This document shows, in pieces, positions 36,581 to 45,667 of a DNA stretch of 64,000 nt. The notes below the pieces were generated by a model. The model was not told the origin of the DNA and searched no databases. It worked only from the letters and a program-made list of their open reading frames with translations. Source of the DNA: Micrococcales bacterium (lineage in GTDB: Bacteria; Actinomycetota; Actinomycetes; S36-B12; UBA10799); NCBI GenBank assembly GCA_016703125.1, contig JADJCR010000004.1, positions 310,001 to 374,000 on the forward strand. The letters run 5' to 3'. Numbering within the stretch: position 1 is the first letter of the stretch; each line of letters begins with the position of its first letter. Made by a program: the position numbers and the translations under genes.

Positions 36581-37603
36581 TCACGGCAGCAGCGGCTCCA
36601 TGACCGGCAGCGAGGAGTCCGCACCCAGGGACCACCCCGAGGGCGGCCGGCCACGGACCACCATCTCGGCCCCCAGCGCCGCCACCATGGCGCCGTTGTC
36701 CGTGCACAAGGCCGGGCGTGGCACGCGCAACCGGATGCCCGCCGCGTCACACCGCTGTTCGGTCAGGGCTCGCAGCCGGCTGTTGGCCGCCACCCCGCCG
36801 CCGAGGATGAGGGTGTCGATGCCGTGATCGCGGCAGGCCGCGACCGCCTTCGCCGAGAGCACGTCGGCCACGGACTCCTGGAACGACGCCGCGACGTCGG
36901 CGACCGGTGCCCCGGGGTTGGCGGCCAGCCACCGCTTCACCGCGGTCTTCAGACCCGAGAACGAGTAGTCGTACTTCGCGTCGCGCGGCCCGGTGAGCCC
37001 ACGGGGGAACGCGATCGCGCGCGGATCACCCCGGCGCGCAGCGTCGTCGATGGCGGGACCGCCGGGAAATCCGAGCCCCAGCATCCGGGCCACTTTGTCG
37101 AACGCCTCCCCGGCCGCATCGTCGATCGTCGCACCGAGGGGTTCGACATCGGCAGTCACATCCCCCACCCGCAGGATGGACGAATGTCCTCCGGAGGCCA
37201 GCAATGCGACGCACCCCTGTGGAAGGGGCCCGTGCTGCAACTGGTCCACGGCAACGTGGGCCGACAGGTGATTGACCCCGTAGAGCGGCTTGTCCAGTGC
37301 CAGCGCGAGCGCCTTGGCCGCAGCCACGCCGACCACGAGCGCGCCAACGAGTCCGGGCCCGGCAGTCACCGCGAGCGCGTCGACGTCCCGCAGCGACACC
37401 CCTGCCGTCTCACACGCGCGGTGCAGGGTCGGCACCATCGCCTCCACGTGCGCCCGGCTCGCGACTTCAGGCACGACGCCACCGAACCGCACCTGCTCGG
37501 GAACGCTGCTGGCCACCGCGTCCGCCAGCAGCGTATTGCCCGAGACGATCCCGACCCCGGTCTCGTCGCAGGACGTCTCGATGCCAAGCACCAAAGGGCT
37601 CAC
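36581..37603 (-). CDS. tsaD: tRNA N6-adenosine threonylcarbamoyltransferase
   Basis: 340 residues. Transfers threonylcarbamoyl to A37 of ANN-decoding tRNAs with TsaB and TsaE. ASKHA fold: GIETSCDETG at the N-terminus, metal-binding NHLSAH with two His, ASGGHSS, and GGGVAANSRLR. GTG at 37603 overlaps the rimI stop by 4 nt. Part of a rimI-tsaB-tsaE-tsaD cluster, so three dedicated t6A genes are together. Confidence 0.97.
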   Translation of the reverse strand: MSPLVLGIETSCDETGVGIVSGNTLLADAVASSVPEQVRFGGVVPEVASRAHVEAMVPTLHRACETAGVSLRDVDALAVTAGPGLVGALVVGVAAAKALALALDKPLYGVNHLSAHVAVDQLQHGPLPQGCVALLASGGHSSILRVGDVTADVEPLGATIDDAAGEAFDKVARMLGLGFPGGPAIDDAARRGDPRAIAFPRGLTGPRDAKYDYSFSGLKTAVKRWLAANPGAPVADVAASFQESVADVLSAKAVAACRDHGIDTLILGGGVAANSRLRALTEQRCDAAGIRLRVPRPALCTDNGAMVAALGAEMVVRGRPPSGWSLGADSSLPVMEPLLP

Positions 37604-38028
37604 AGGTCCAACCCCATCACGAGGGCGTCGGAGAAGTCCGGGTAGTACCGCACCCGGCGGCGCACATGCGCGAACCCAGCGCGCTCGTAGAGGCCGATGG
37701 CCGCCACGTTGTCCGCACGCACCTCCAGATGCAGGCGGCGACACCCGTGTCCGCGGGCGTGACCGATCAGATGGGCGAGCAGTTGCGCACCGAGGCCGCG
37801 GCCCTGCGCGGACGCCGCGACGGCCAGAGTCTGCACGTCGGCATCCGGGGCCAGCAGCCACAGTCCGGCATAACCGAGCACATCACCGTCGTCGGCCACC
37901 ACGTAGTGGCGATCGGGTCGCGCCAACTCCCCCCAGAACGACTCCGCGGGCCAGGCCGTCGCCCCGAACACGTCGTTCTCGATGACCAGGACCCGATCGA
38001 GATCCCACCACTTCATCGCCCGGATCAT
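37600..38028 (-). CDS. rimI: ribosomal protein bS18-type N-acetyltransferase
   Basis: 142 residues, GNAT fold: acetyl-CoA loop AQGRGLGAQLL, LEVRADNVAAIGLYERAGF. RimI-type enzymes acetylate protein N-termini. Overlaps tsaB (ATGA) upstream and tsaD (GTGA) downstream, the standard actinobacterial arrangement. Confidence 0.93.
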   Translation of the reverse strand: MIRAMKWWDLDRVLVIENDVFGATAWPAESFWGELARPDRHYVVADDGDVLGYAGLWLLAPDADVQTLAVAASAQGRGLGAQLLAHLIGHARGHGCRRLHLEVRADNVAAIGLYERAGFAHVRRRVRYYPDFSDALVMGLDL

Positions 38029-38578
38029 GCCGGTTTCGCGTCCGGTTCCCGCAGGTACCAGGGCCGCACCGGCAGGTCGGCCGGGGCCAACAACAGATCG
38101 GCCGCGTCGAGTTCGGCGAGGGTCCCCAGCTCCGGGTACCGCTGCACACCAGGGCCCACCACCGGCACCCCGGGCCAGCGGGCGGCGACTTCCACCGGCG
38201 GGATCACCACCGGCCCGTCCACCCGAACGCCCCCTCGGCGTAGCGCGCCGCGAAGACCTCCCGGCGGCGGGCGTCGCTGACCACCACCACGTCGCCGAAC
38301 CGGGCGCCGAGCCCGTCCAGCGAGCACACCCCCGACACCTGCACCCCGAGCGCGTCGCCCATGACCGCAGCGCTCACGACTCCCACCCGCAGGCCGGTGT
38401 ACGGCCCGGGACCCACTCCCACGACGATCCCGGTCACCGCACCGGCGTCGGGCACCACCTCCCGGATCACCTCCGCGAGGTGTTCGGCGTGGCCCATCGG
38501 CGCCACGACACCGGCGCTGCGGCCGCCGAAGGCCGCACAGGTCCGGGCCGTGGAGGTGTCGATCGCCAGGACGCTCAC
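38025..38578 (-). CDS. tsaB: TsaB, t6A complex subunit, with one frame break
   Basis: About 184 residues when repaired. N-terminal ASKHA fold with MSVLAIDTSTA and VGVGPGPYTGLRVG, typical of TsaB; inactive scaffold partner of TsaD. The frame breaks at the C5 run 38230-38234; one more base links FAARYAEG to GVRVDGPVVIPP. Start overlaps the tsaE stop. The gene should be essential, so the break is most likely a sequence error. Confidence 0.9.
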
Positions 38579-39033
38579 AGCGGGACCCCCCTGCCGACAC
38601 CGGCGATGGTGACCAAGCGGCCCTCGGGCAGGATCTCGATGTCGATCTCCAGCCGCCGGTCGGACAGCCCTTCAGCGCGGTCGCGACCCCACTCCACGCA
38701 CACCACGGCGTCCTCGGCATCGACGTCGAGGTCCTCGAACTCCCCGGGACCACCCAGGCGGTAGGCGTCAGCGTGGATGAGGGCGGGCCCGCCGACTTCG
38801 GACGGATGCCGACGCGCGATGACGAAGGTGGGACTCGTGATCGGTCCGCGCACCCCGAGGCCCTCCCCGACACCGCGCATCAGGGTGGTCTTACCTGCGC
38901 CCAGATCACCTGTCAGCAGCACCACGTCGCCGGCGTGCAGGCGCATCCCGATCAGTCGGCCGAGTTCGGTCATCGCCGCCGGCGACTCGACCTCACGACG
39001 CACGATGGCCGAAGGCGAGGCGGGTGATGCCAT
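38575..39033 (-). CDS. tsaE: tRNA t6A ATPase TsaE
   Basis: 152 residues, P-loop GDLGAGKTT at 42-50 and SPTFVIARRH, the TsaE family pattern; ATP hydrolysis drives TsaBD cycling. ATG at 39033 has the ribosome binding site AAGAGGT 6 nt upstream but makes a 41-nt overlap with the hydrolase gene; GTG at 39003 would shorten the overlap but has no such site. Confidence 0.94.
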   Translation of the reverse strand: MASPASPSAIVRREVESPAAMTELGRLIGMRLHAGDVVLLTGDLGAGKTTLMRGVGEGLGVRGPITSPTFVIARRHPSEVGGPALIHADAYRLGGPGEFEDLDVDAEDAVVCVEWGRDRAEGLSDRRLEIDIEILPEGRLVTIAGVGRGVPL

Positions 39034-40000
39034 CGGTGACCTCTTCGTGGCGCTCGAGCTGGATCATGTGCCCCGTGGCCGGCAGGATCACCCCGCGGGC
39101 ATCGGGGAGCAGTTCCATCAGGGTGCGGGTGTGTGACACCGGCGTCATCACGTCGTCCTCCCCGCACACGATGTAACCCGGCACGTCGGCCATCGCCTTC
39201 AGAGCGTCGTGCAGATCGTGGGCCAGCAGTGACGGCAGGAAGTCGACGATCGTCTCCATCGGAGTCGCGTTGATCATCGCCAGCGTGAACGTGTTCAGCG
39301 AGTTGGGCGCGCCGGGACCGAAACTCGCGCGCTTGGTGAGCACGAAATTCAGATCCGTGGTGCGCACCTGCTGGACCATCGACCCCATCAGCACCTTGCT
39401 CGGCCGGATCCCCGCAGCGGCAGTACCTGCACGGTTGGCCAGCCCGGGGGGCAGTCCCAGGAAGTCCGTCGACAGGTGACCGGCGCTGGTGGCCACCAAC
39501 GCGAAGCCGGCGACTCTGCCGTCGACGAACAATTCGGGGAACTGCGAACCCAGGGACATCACCGTCATCCCGCCCATGGAGTGCCCGACGAGGGTGACCG
39601 GTCCCTGGGTGAAGCCGTTGACGACCCACAGCATGTCGCGGCCCAGTTGCTCGACCGTGCTGTTCTCCATCGGTCCGCGCTCACTGCGCCCGTGGCCACG
39701 CTGGTCCCAGAGCACCAGTCGGGCCTTCCCCCGCAGCGCCTTGCGCTGGAAGTGCCAACTGTCCTGCGTCAGCGTGTAGCCGTGGGCGAACACGATCGTG
39801 GGAGCCTCCGGGTCGTCACACGGATGGACCTCCACGTACAACTGGGTGCCGTCGGAAGCCCGCAGCCAATGGGGCTCCCCGCGCACTTCGCCGAACGGCT
39901 CGTCCAGATACGGATCGGGACGCCACGGCTGGCGCACGGCCAGTTGTTCAACGACCGCTCCGGCGGCCAGGCCGGCAGCCAGTGCCAGCAGGGACCTCAT
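38993..40000 (-). CDS. alpha/beta-hydrolase fold protein
   Basis: 335 residues. Short N-terminal hydrophobic segment (MRSLLALAAGLAAGAVVEQL), HGYTLTQ oxyanion segment, nucleophile elbow GHSMGG and a C-terminal GHMIQLE catalytic-His region. It sits between alr and tsaE, as in many actinobacteria. Overlaps the alr stop by 4 nt and has a purine-rich GGGGGAGGG site upstream. The frame continues far upstream only because it is antisense or shadow sequence of alr. Substrate unknown. Confidence 0.87.
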   Translation of the reverse strand: MRSLLALAAGLAAGAVVEQLAVRQPWRPDPYLDEPFGEVRGEPHWLRASDGTQLYVEVHPCDDPEAPTIVFAHGYTLTQDSWHFQRKALRGKARLVLWDQRGHGRSERGPMENSTVEQLGRDMLWVVNGFTQGPVTLVGHSMGGMTVMSLGSQFPELFVDGRVAGFALVATSAGHLSTDFLGLPPGLANRAGTAAAGIRPSKVLMGSMVQQVRTTDLNFVLTKRASFGPGAPNSLNTFTLAMINATPMETIVDFLPSLLAHDLHDALKAMADVPGYIVCGEDDVMTPVSHTRTLMELLPDARGVILPATGHMIQLERHEEVTDGITRLAFGHRAS

Positions 40001-41115
40001 GCGCCCTCCCCCACATACACGCGGGGGACGCGGGGACCGAGCCGGGTGACGATCTCGTAGCCGATGGTGCCCGTGGCCTGCGCCCAGTCCTCGGCCAGCG
40101 GCACCCCGTCGAGGCCGTCCCCGAAGAGGACCACCTCGTCCCCGGCCACTGCCGGGTCGTCGCCGAGATCGAGCACGAACTGGTCCATGCACACCCGGCC
40201 GGCGATCGTGCGCCGGCGGCCGGCTGCGAAGACCGGACCCACGTTGGTCGCATTTCGGGGGATGCCATCGGCGTATCCCAGAGGCACGACCGCCGTCGTC
40301 GCATCCGCCGGCAACCGGTACTGATGGCCGTAGGACAGTCCGGCGCCCGCGGGCAGGCGTTTGACCGTGGTCATCCGGCCCACCAATGTCATGACCGGCC
40401 GCAGGCCGAGTTGGGCGGGGGTGCCCATGCCGGCCCCGGGGGCCACGCCGTACATCGCGATTCCGGGCCGCACCAGCGTGAAGTGGGCCTCGGGCAGGCT
40501 CAGGGTCGCCGCGGAATTCGCCAGGTGCAAGTGTTCCGGCTGAACGCCGAGCGCCGCGGCGTGCTCGACCCCGCGGTGGAACCGCTCGATCTGCGCAGTG
40601 TTCAGCGGATTGTGCGGTTCGTCCGCCACCGTGAAGTGCGACCAGATCGCCACGATCTGCGCGCGGCCGGCGTCCTGCAGCGCCTTGGCCCGGGACACGA
40701 ACCCCTCCCACATCCCCGGCGGGCACCCAGCCCGGCCGAGCCCGGTGTCGAGCTTCAGGTGCAGCCGTGCGAACCGGCCCGTGGCGGCCACGCACTCCAG
40801 GTGATCGGGGGTTGAGACCCCGACGTCGATCCCGGCGCCCAGCACCTCGTCCCACGGGTCCGATGGGTCAGCCAGCCACGCCAGCAGCGGCCCGCGATCA
40901 CCGCTGGCACGCACCTCGAGGGCTTCCTCGAACAGGGCGACACCCAGCCATTCGGCGCCTGCCGCCCGCGCCGCCCGCGCCATGGGCAGCAGCCCGTGTC
41001 CGTACGCGTCGGCTTTGACGATGGCCATCTGCTGACTGTTCGGGGCCGCAGCCCGCAGCGTGTCGAGGTTGTGCGCGAACGCGTCAAGATCTATCCGGGC
41101 CTCGGCGCGACTCAC
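39997..41115 (-). CDS. alr: alanine racemase
   Basis: 372 residues. PLP-dependent enzyme making D-Ala for peptidoglycan. Schiff-base lysine Lys34 in VKADAYGHG, catalytic tyrosine region AGLSYGHQY, and the RVCMDQ motif. First gene of the alr-hydrolase-tsaE-tsaB-rimI-tsaD run. TACCAT lies 6 nt before the GTG; the GGAGAG in between could also serve as a ribosome binding site. Confidence 0.97.
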   Translation of the reverse strand: MSRAEARIDLDAFAHNLDTLRAAAPNSQQMAIVKADAYGHGLLPMARAARAAGAEWLGVALFEEALEVRASGDRGPLLAWLADPSDPWDEVLGAGIDVGVSTPDHLECVAATGRFARLHLKLDTGLGRAGCPPGMWEGFVSRAKALQDAGRAQIVAIWSHFTVADEPHNPLNTAQIERFHRGVEHAAALGVQPEHLHLANSAATLSLPEAHFTLVRPGIAMYGVAPGAGMGTPAQLGLRPVMTLVGRMTTVKRLPAGAGLSYGHQYRLPADATTAVVPLGYADGIPRNATNVGPVFAAGRRRTIAGRVCMDQFVLDLGDDPAVAGDEVVLFGDGLDGVPLAEDWAQATGTIGYEIVTRLGPRVPRVYVGEGA

Positions 41116-41121
41116 CTCTCC

Positions 41122-41127
41122 ATGGTA
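41122..41127 (-). promoter_or_regulatory. -10 element TACCAT of alr
   Basis: Hexamer 6 nt before the alr GTG; likely drives the whole alr-tsaD operon. Confidence 0.5.
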
Positions 41128-41195
41128 ATGGCGGGATGCCAGCTTCCCGATGTTCGGCGCCCGCCGGAGCGCAGCGACTCACGCCCGCGCGGGCC

Positions 41196-41201
41196 TACCC
41201 T
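41196..41201 (+). promoter_or_regulatory. -10 element TACCCT of the divergent hydrolase
   Basis: Hexamer 6 nt before the ATG at 41208. Confidence 0.5.
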
Positions 41202-41207
41202 CGTCGC

Positions 41208-42014
41208 ATGAGCCGTGAACCCGTCATCCATCGGGTGGATCTGAGTACCGGGTTGCGCACTGCGTACGTGGAACGGGGGGATCGGTCAGGTCCCACGGTC
41301 GTGATGCTGCACGCCTGGGTCGAGTCGCTTCGGTGCTTCGACCGCCTCACCGCGATGTTGCCCGACTGGCTGCACGTCCTGGCCATGGACCAGCGGGGGC
41401 ACGGGCAGGCGGACGCACCCGACGACGGCTACGACGTCGCGACCCTCGCCACGGACGTGGTGGCGTTCATGGACTCGTGCGGCCTGCCGCGTGCGGTCCT
41501 CGTGGGCTCCTCCAGCGGCGGCTACGTCGCCCAGCAGGTGGCGGTCCGCAACCCCGAACGTGTCACAGGGCTGGTCCTGCTCGGATCCCCGCTGAGCCTG
41601 CACGGGCGGCCGGAGTTCGCTGACACGGTCGACGCCGTGCGCGACCCGATCGACCCGGGCTGGGTCAAGGCGTTCATCGAGGAGTTCCCGCTCTTCCACG
41701 AGGTGCCCACCTGGTACCTCGAGGACCGCATCCTGGAGGCCACTCGGGTCCCCGCCCGGGTGTGGCAGAGCGCACTGCGAGGGCTCACTACCTCACCACC
41801 ACCGCTGGAAACCGGACGGATCTCGGCTCCCACGCTGATCATCCGGGGCGAGCGCGACGAGGTCCTCACGCCAGAGAGCCACGCGGCGATGGCCGACCGT
41901 GTCCCCGGCTCGACGTTGCTCACCTACGGCGGAGTCGGTCATCTGGTCCTCTGGGAGGAGCCGGAGCGCATCGCCGCCGACCTGGTCGAGTTCGTCGGAC
42001 GCCTCTACGGGTGA
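41208..42014 (+). CDS. alpha/beta-hydrolase fold protein
   Basis: 268 residues, compact esterase/epoxide-hydrolase-like fold. MDQRGHG after strand 4, nucleophile elbow GSSSGG, RGERDEVLTP with the acid residue, and GVGHLVLWEEPE with the catalytic His. No signal peptide. Transcribed alone, divergent from alr and convergent with nnr. Substrate unknown. Confidence 0.88.
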   Translation: MSREPVIHRVDLSTGLRTAYVERGDRSGPTVVMLHAWVESLRCFDRLTAMLPDWLHVLAMDQRGHGQADAPDDGYDVATLATDVVAFMDSCGLPRAVLVGSSSGGYVAQQVAVRNPERVTGLVLLGSPLSLHGRPEFADTVDAVRDPIDPGWVKAFIEEFPLFHEVPTWYLEDRILEATRVPARVWQSALRGLTTSPPPLETGRISAPTLIIRGERDEVLTPESHAAMADRVPGSTLLTYGGVGHLVLWEEPERIAADLVEFVGRLYG

Positions 42015-42024
42015 CGTCACCCGT
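42007..42024. terminator. 18-bp perfect palindrome spanning both convergent stop codons
   Basis: ACGGGTGACGTCACCCGT. It contains the TGA of the hydrolase (42012-42014) and the TGA of nnr (42017-42019). Position suggests a compact bidirectional terminator; a protein-binding site is an alternative. Confidence 0.5.
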
Positions 42025-43384
42025 CACCGGCGGCCCACGCCACGGCCTCTGCGACTCTGTCCGCCACGTCCACGCTGGTGGCGGGGAAACCGGCGAGTGC
42101 ACCTGCCCTCCCGTGGACGAGTGCGGCGCAAGCAGCCAGGCCGGCCATTTCCACCAGATCGGGTTGCCGGCCCACGAAATGCCGGGCCAGCATTGCCCCC
42201 AACAGTCCGGACAGAACGTCACCGCTTCCAGCCGTGGCCAGGTCCGGGCTGGCCTCGGTGTTCATGAACACCCGGCCGCCCGGTTCGGCGACGACGGTGA
42301 CGGCACCCTTGAGCAGGACCACCACCTGCAACTGCCGCGCCGCGGCCTGCACTCCCGCGATGCGGTCGGCGCCGGGGTGGAAACCCAGCCTCGCGAACTC
42401 ACCCTCATGCGGGGTGATCACGGCATTGCCGGGGCTGATCAGCGCCAGCGCCTCCGCATCCAGCACTGCCGGGCGCCCGGACTCCAGGGCCGTGGCCACG
42501 GCTCGGGTCAGCCGGTGCTCGTCAGCCAGCCCGGGACCCACCACGTAGGCATCGGTGCGGCCGTCTGCGGCCACCACGTCGGGGAAGCCCGCCACCTGCG
42601 AGCGCACCATCCCCACGCCGGCATGGCGCGCGCCCGCGGTGCACAACTGCCCGGCGCCGGGGTATTTCTCGGAGCCGGCCGCGATGCTCACCACGCCTCG
42701 GGTGTACTTGTTGTCGGCAAGCCCCGGCCGTGGGAAATACCGGGCGGCGTCAACCCGCTCGACCACGTGGACCGTGGCGGCCGGCAGAGTCGCGTCGAGC
42801 CCGATGTCCACCAGATGCACCCGCCCGCAGACGTCCGGGCGCAGCACCACACCGGGCTTCAACGTGCCGAACGTGATCGTGTGATCGGCCCGCCACACCT
42901 CGCCAGGTACGTCGCCGGAGTCTGGCTGCAGGCCGCTGGGCAGGTCCACGGCGATGGTGAGTTCGGCGTCGACCGCGTCGCGGATGGACACCGCCCCTGC
43001 TCGCAGCGGGCCGGACCCGCCGATCCCCACGACCGCGTCCAGCACGACGTCGGCACGGCGGGGCGCGCGTACGCGGGCACCCTCCCGGCGAGCCGCCCGC
43101 AGGCCCTCGGGATGCAGCGTGTCAGCGGTGGGCAGGATGTCGACAGCCACTCCGCGCCGAGCGAGTTGGGACGCAGCGAACAGGGCATCCCCGCCGTTGT
43201 TCCCGGACCCCGCCACGACCGCCAGCCGCAGTCCGCTGACCCCACCGAACGTTTCCCGCATCAGGCGCGCCGTCCGGGCCGCCAGCCCAGTGGCCGCCCG
43301 CTGCATGAGGGCCCCGGGCGGCATCGCGGCCATGAGCGCTTCTTCAGCCGCACGGATGGTGGGGACGTCGTGGACGGGCTTCAT
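42017..43384 (-). CDS. nnr: bifunctional NAD(P)HX epimerase/dehydratase
   Basis: 455 residues. Repairs hydrated NAD(P)H. N-terminal YjeF epimerase domain (VAGSGNNGGDALFAA, IAVDLPSGL) and C-terminal ADP-dependent dehydratase domain (NAVITPHEGEFARL, ATAGSGDVLSG). ATG at 43384; no clean -10 or ribosome binding site was found. Convergent with the hydrolase gene. Confidence 0.95.
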   Translation of the reverse strand: MKPVHDVPTIRAAEEALMAAMPPGALMQRAATGLAARTARLMRETFGGVSGLRLAVVAGSGNNGGDALFAASQLARRGVAVDILPTADTLHPEGLRAARREGARVRAPRRADVVLDAVVGIGGSGPLRAGAVSIRDAVDAELTIAVDLPSGLQPDSGDVPGEVWRADHTITFGTLKPGVVLRPDVCGRVHLVDIGLDATLPAATVHVVERVDAARYFPRPGLADNKYTRGVVSIAAGSEKYPGAGQLCTAGARHAGVGMVRSQVAGFPDVVAADGRTDAYVVGPGLADEHRLTRAVATALESGRPAVLDAEALALISPGNAVITPHEGEFARLGFHPGADRIAGVQAAARQLQVVVLLKGAVTVVAEPGGRVFMNTEASPDLATAGSGDVLSGLLGAMLARHFVGRQPDLVEMAGLAACAALVHGRAGALAGFPATSVDVADRVAEAVAWAAGDG

Positions 43385-43485
43385 GGTCCCATCGTGGCGC
43401 ACCCGCGTACATCGTGCCGCGGTTCGGGCGCGCCCCAGTCCGTGTTGAAGGACCCCCCGGTTCCCCAATCGCAGCAGCCGGGACT

Positions 43486-44763
43486 TCAGCCCTGGAAGCG
43501 GGGGAAGGACTTGCGTCCGCTGTACACCGCTGCGTCGTCGAGTTCCTCCTCGATGCGCAGCAACTGGTTGTACTTGGCCACTCTCTCCGAGCGGGCCGGG
43601 GCGCCGGTCTTGATCTGGCCGCAGTCGGTGGCCACAGCGAGATCGGCGATGGTGGTGTCCTCGGTCTCACCCGAGCGATGGCTCATCGTGCAGGTGAACC
43701 CGGCGCGGTGGGCCATGGCGACCGCGTCCAGAGTCTCGGTGAGCGACCCGATCTGGTTCACCTTGACCAGCAGGGAGTTGGCGGCCTGCTTTTCGATGCC
43801 ATCCGCGAGCCGGACCGGGTTGGTCACGAACAGGTCGTCGCCGACGATCTGGACTCGGTCCCCGACCGCGGCGGTGACGTCGATCCAGCCCTGCCAGTCG
43901 TCCTCGGCCATGGGGTCCTCGATGCTGACCAGCGGGTAGTCCTCGAGCAGGGATGCGTAGTACGCGGCCATCTCGTCGCTGGAACGCGAGGCGCCCTCGA
44001 ACTGGTAGGCGCCGTCGGAGAAGAACTCGGTGGAGGCCACATCCAGCGCCAGCGCCACGTCGGAACCGAGCGACAGCCCGGTGGTGGCGACCGCCTCAGC
44101 GATGAGATCGAGTGCCTCGCGGTTGTTCGGCAGGTCCGGAGCAAAGCCACCCTCGTCACCGAGTCCCGTGGCCAGCCCGCGCTTCTTCAGCACCGACTTC
44201 AGCGCGTGGTAGACCTCGGCTCCCATGCGCAGGGCGGTGCTGAAGTCATCAGCGCCGATCGGGGCGATCATGAACTCCTGGATGTCCACGCCCGTGTCGG
44301 CGTGGGCACCGCCGTTGAGGATGTTCATCATCGGCACCGGCAGCACGTGGGCCGACGGCCCGCCGAGGTAGCGGAACAAGGGCAGGTCGGCCGAGTCGGC
44401 AGCCGCCCGGGCCACGGCCAGCGACACCCCGAGGATCGCGTTGGCACCCAGCTCGCTCTTGTTGGGCGTCGCGTCAAGGTCGATCATGATCTGGTCGATG
44501 AGCCGCTGCTCACTGGCCTCGATGCCCTCGACCTCACCGGCGATCCGGTCCTCGACGGCGGCCACGGCCTCGAGCACGCCCTTGCCGCCGTAGCGCTCCC
44601 CGCCGTCCCTGCGCTCGGATGCCTCGAAGGCGCCGGTGCTCGCCCCGCTTGGCACTGCGGCGCGCCCCAGGGACCCATCCTCAAGCGCGACCTCCACCTC
44701 GACGGTGGGGTTTCCGCGCGAGTCCAGGATCTCCCGTGCGATGACAGCGACGATCTCAGCCAC
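43486..44763 (-). CDS. eno: enolase
   Basis: 425 residues. Interconverts 2-phosphoglycerate and PEP. Metal-site and catalytic motifs present (SIEDPMAEDDW, VGDDLFVTN, LLVKVNQIGSLTET, MSHRSGETED). Strong GAGGAGG site before the GTG. Typical actinobacterial neighbourhood with mazG upstream. Confidence 0.98.
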   Translation of the reverse strand: MAEIVAVIAREILDSRGNPTVEVEVALEDGSLGRAAVPSGASTGAFEASERRDGGERYGGKGVLEAVAAVEDRIAGEVEGIEASEQRLIDQIMIDLDATPNKSELGANAILGVSLAVARAAADSADLPLFRYLGGPSAHVLPVPMMNILNGGAHADTGVDIQEFMIAPIGADDFSTALRMGAEVYHALKSVLKKRGLATGLGDEGGFAPDLPNNREALDLIAEAVATTGLSLGSDVALALDVASTEFFSDGAYQFEGASRSSDEMAAYYASLLEDYPLVSIEDPMAEDDWQGWIDVTAAVGDRVQIVGDDLFVTNPVRLADGIEKQAANSLLVKVNQIGSLTETLDAVAMAHRAGFTCTMSHRSGETEDTTIADLAVATDCGQIKTGAPARSERVAKYNQLLRIEEELDDAAVYSGRKSFPRFQG

Positions 44764-44919
44764 GATTCCTCCTCAGGTCCGGCTCCTCCTGCAGCCTATC
44801 GGGCATGCTCGCCGGGCCGAACCCCGTGCGGTGACGGCCTCAGCGGAATCCGGTCAGCTGCAGCCCCTCGCGTGGTGAGCCGCGCCGGGCGAACCCGTGT
44901 GGTGAGAGATCGTTCACCT

Positions 44920-44970
44920 GGTTGGAGGTTCCACGCGTGGGTTCTCCAACGCCGTGCGCAACCTCCAACC
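44920..44970 (-). terminator. 11-bp inverted repeat in the mazG-eno gap
   Basis: GGTTGGAGGTT (44920-44930) and AACCTCCAACC (44960-44970), perfect arms with a 29-nt loop, about 40 bp after the mazG stop. No T run; terminator or regulatory hairpin. The rest of the 247-bp gap shows no gene. Confidence 0.45.
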
Positions 44971-45010
44971 ACAGCGCCGGCACCAGCCGCGCTGCGCCAG
45001 GCGGTACGCG

Positions 45011-45667
45011 TCACCCCTGCGCCGGCCCGCCCTCGCGGCGGATCAGTTCCGCGCGCAGGCCGGCCGCAGCCCGCCTGGCGGCGGCATCGGCATCCAGGCC
45101 CCGGCTCCTCGCGGCAGCGACGATCTCCAGGATGAGTTCGCCGGCGTCATGCTCGTCGAGCAGGGCGTCCACACGCGGATCGACCGGCGGCACCAGAACC
45201 CCACCCTTGTCCGCGCGGTGCAGGAGTTTCTCGATCAGCGGCAGCGCGGGCATGGCCGCGGGCACTCCGTCCGTGACCGAGCTGCGGCCCTTCTCGCGTC
45301 GTTTGCGCTCGAACCACGCGGCTTCCACATCGTCGGCGGTCTGTGCGGTCTCATCGCCGAACACATGCGGGTGCCGGGCGACGAGTTTGTCCGCGATCCC
45401 GCCGGCAACGTCGTCGATGTCGAAAGCCTCCTCACCCTCCTGCCCGATGCGGGCGTGGAACACCACCTGCAGCAGGAGGTCGCCGAGTTCTTCGATCAAC
45501 GCGTCGCGGTCGCCGGCGTCGATGGCATCGACGGTCTCGTAGGTCTCCTCGACGAGGTACTGCACGAGACTCTCGTGGGTCTGCTCGGCATCCCACGGAC
45601 AGCCGCCGGGGGACCGCAGCCGGTCCATGACCGCTACGAGGTCCAGGAGGCGCTGCCCCCGGCTCAC
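45011..45667 (-). CDS. mazG: MazG family nucleoside triphosphate pyrophosphohydrolase
   Basis: 218 residues. N-terminal all-alpha MazG domain with the metal-binding EETYE and EELGDLLLQ motifs (CPWDAEQTHESL precedes them); the second half is shorter than in E. coli MazG, as usual in actinobacteria. House-cleaning NTPase. GTG overlaps the SurA-like gene stop by 4 nt. Confidence 0.95.
   Translation of the reverse strand: MSRGQRLLDLVAVMDRLRSPGGCPWDAEQTHESLVQYLVEETYETVDAIDAGDRDALIEELGDLLLQVVFHARIGQEGEEAFDIDDVAGGIADKLVARHPHVFGDETAQTADDVEAAWFERKRREKGRSSVTDGVPAAMPALPLIEKLLHRADKGGVLVPPVDPRVDALLDEHDAGELILEIVAAARSRGLDADAAARRAAAGLRAELIRREGGPAQG

Noticed and set aside
38025..38578. Programmed frameshifting in tsaB
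   Set aside because: There is no slippery heptamer or pseudoknot evident, and similar breaks recur at unrelated G/C runs across the window.
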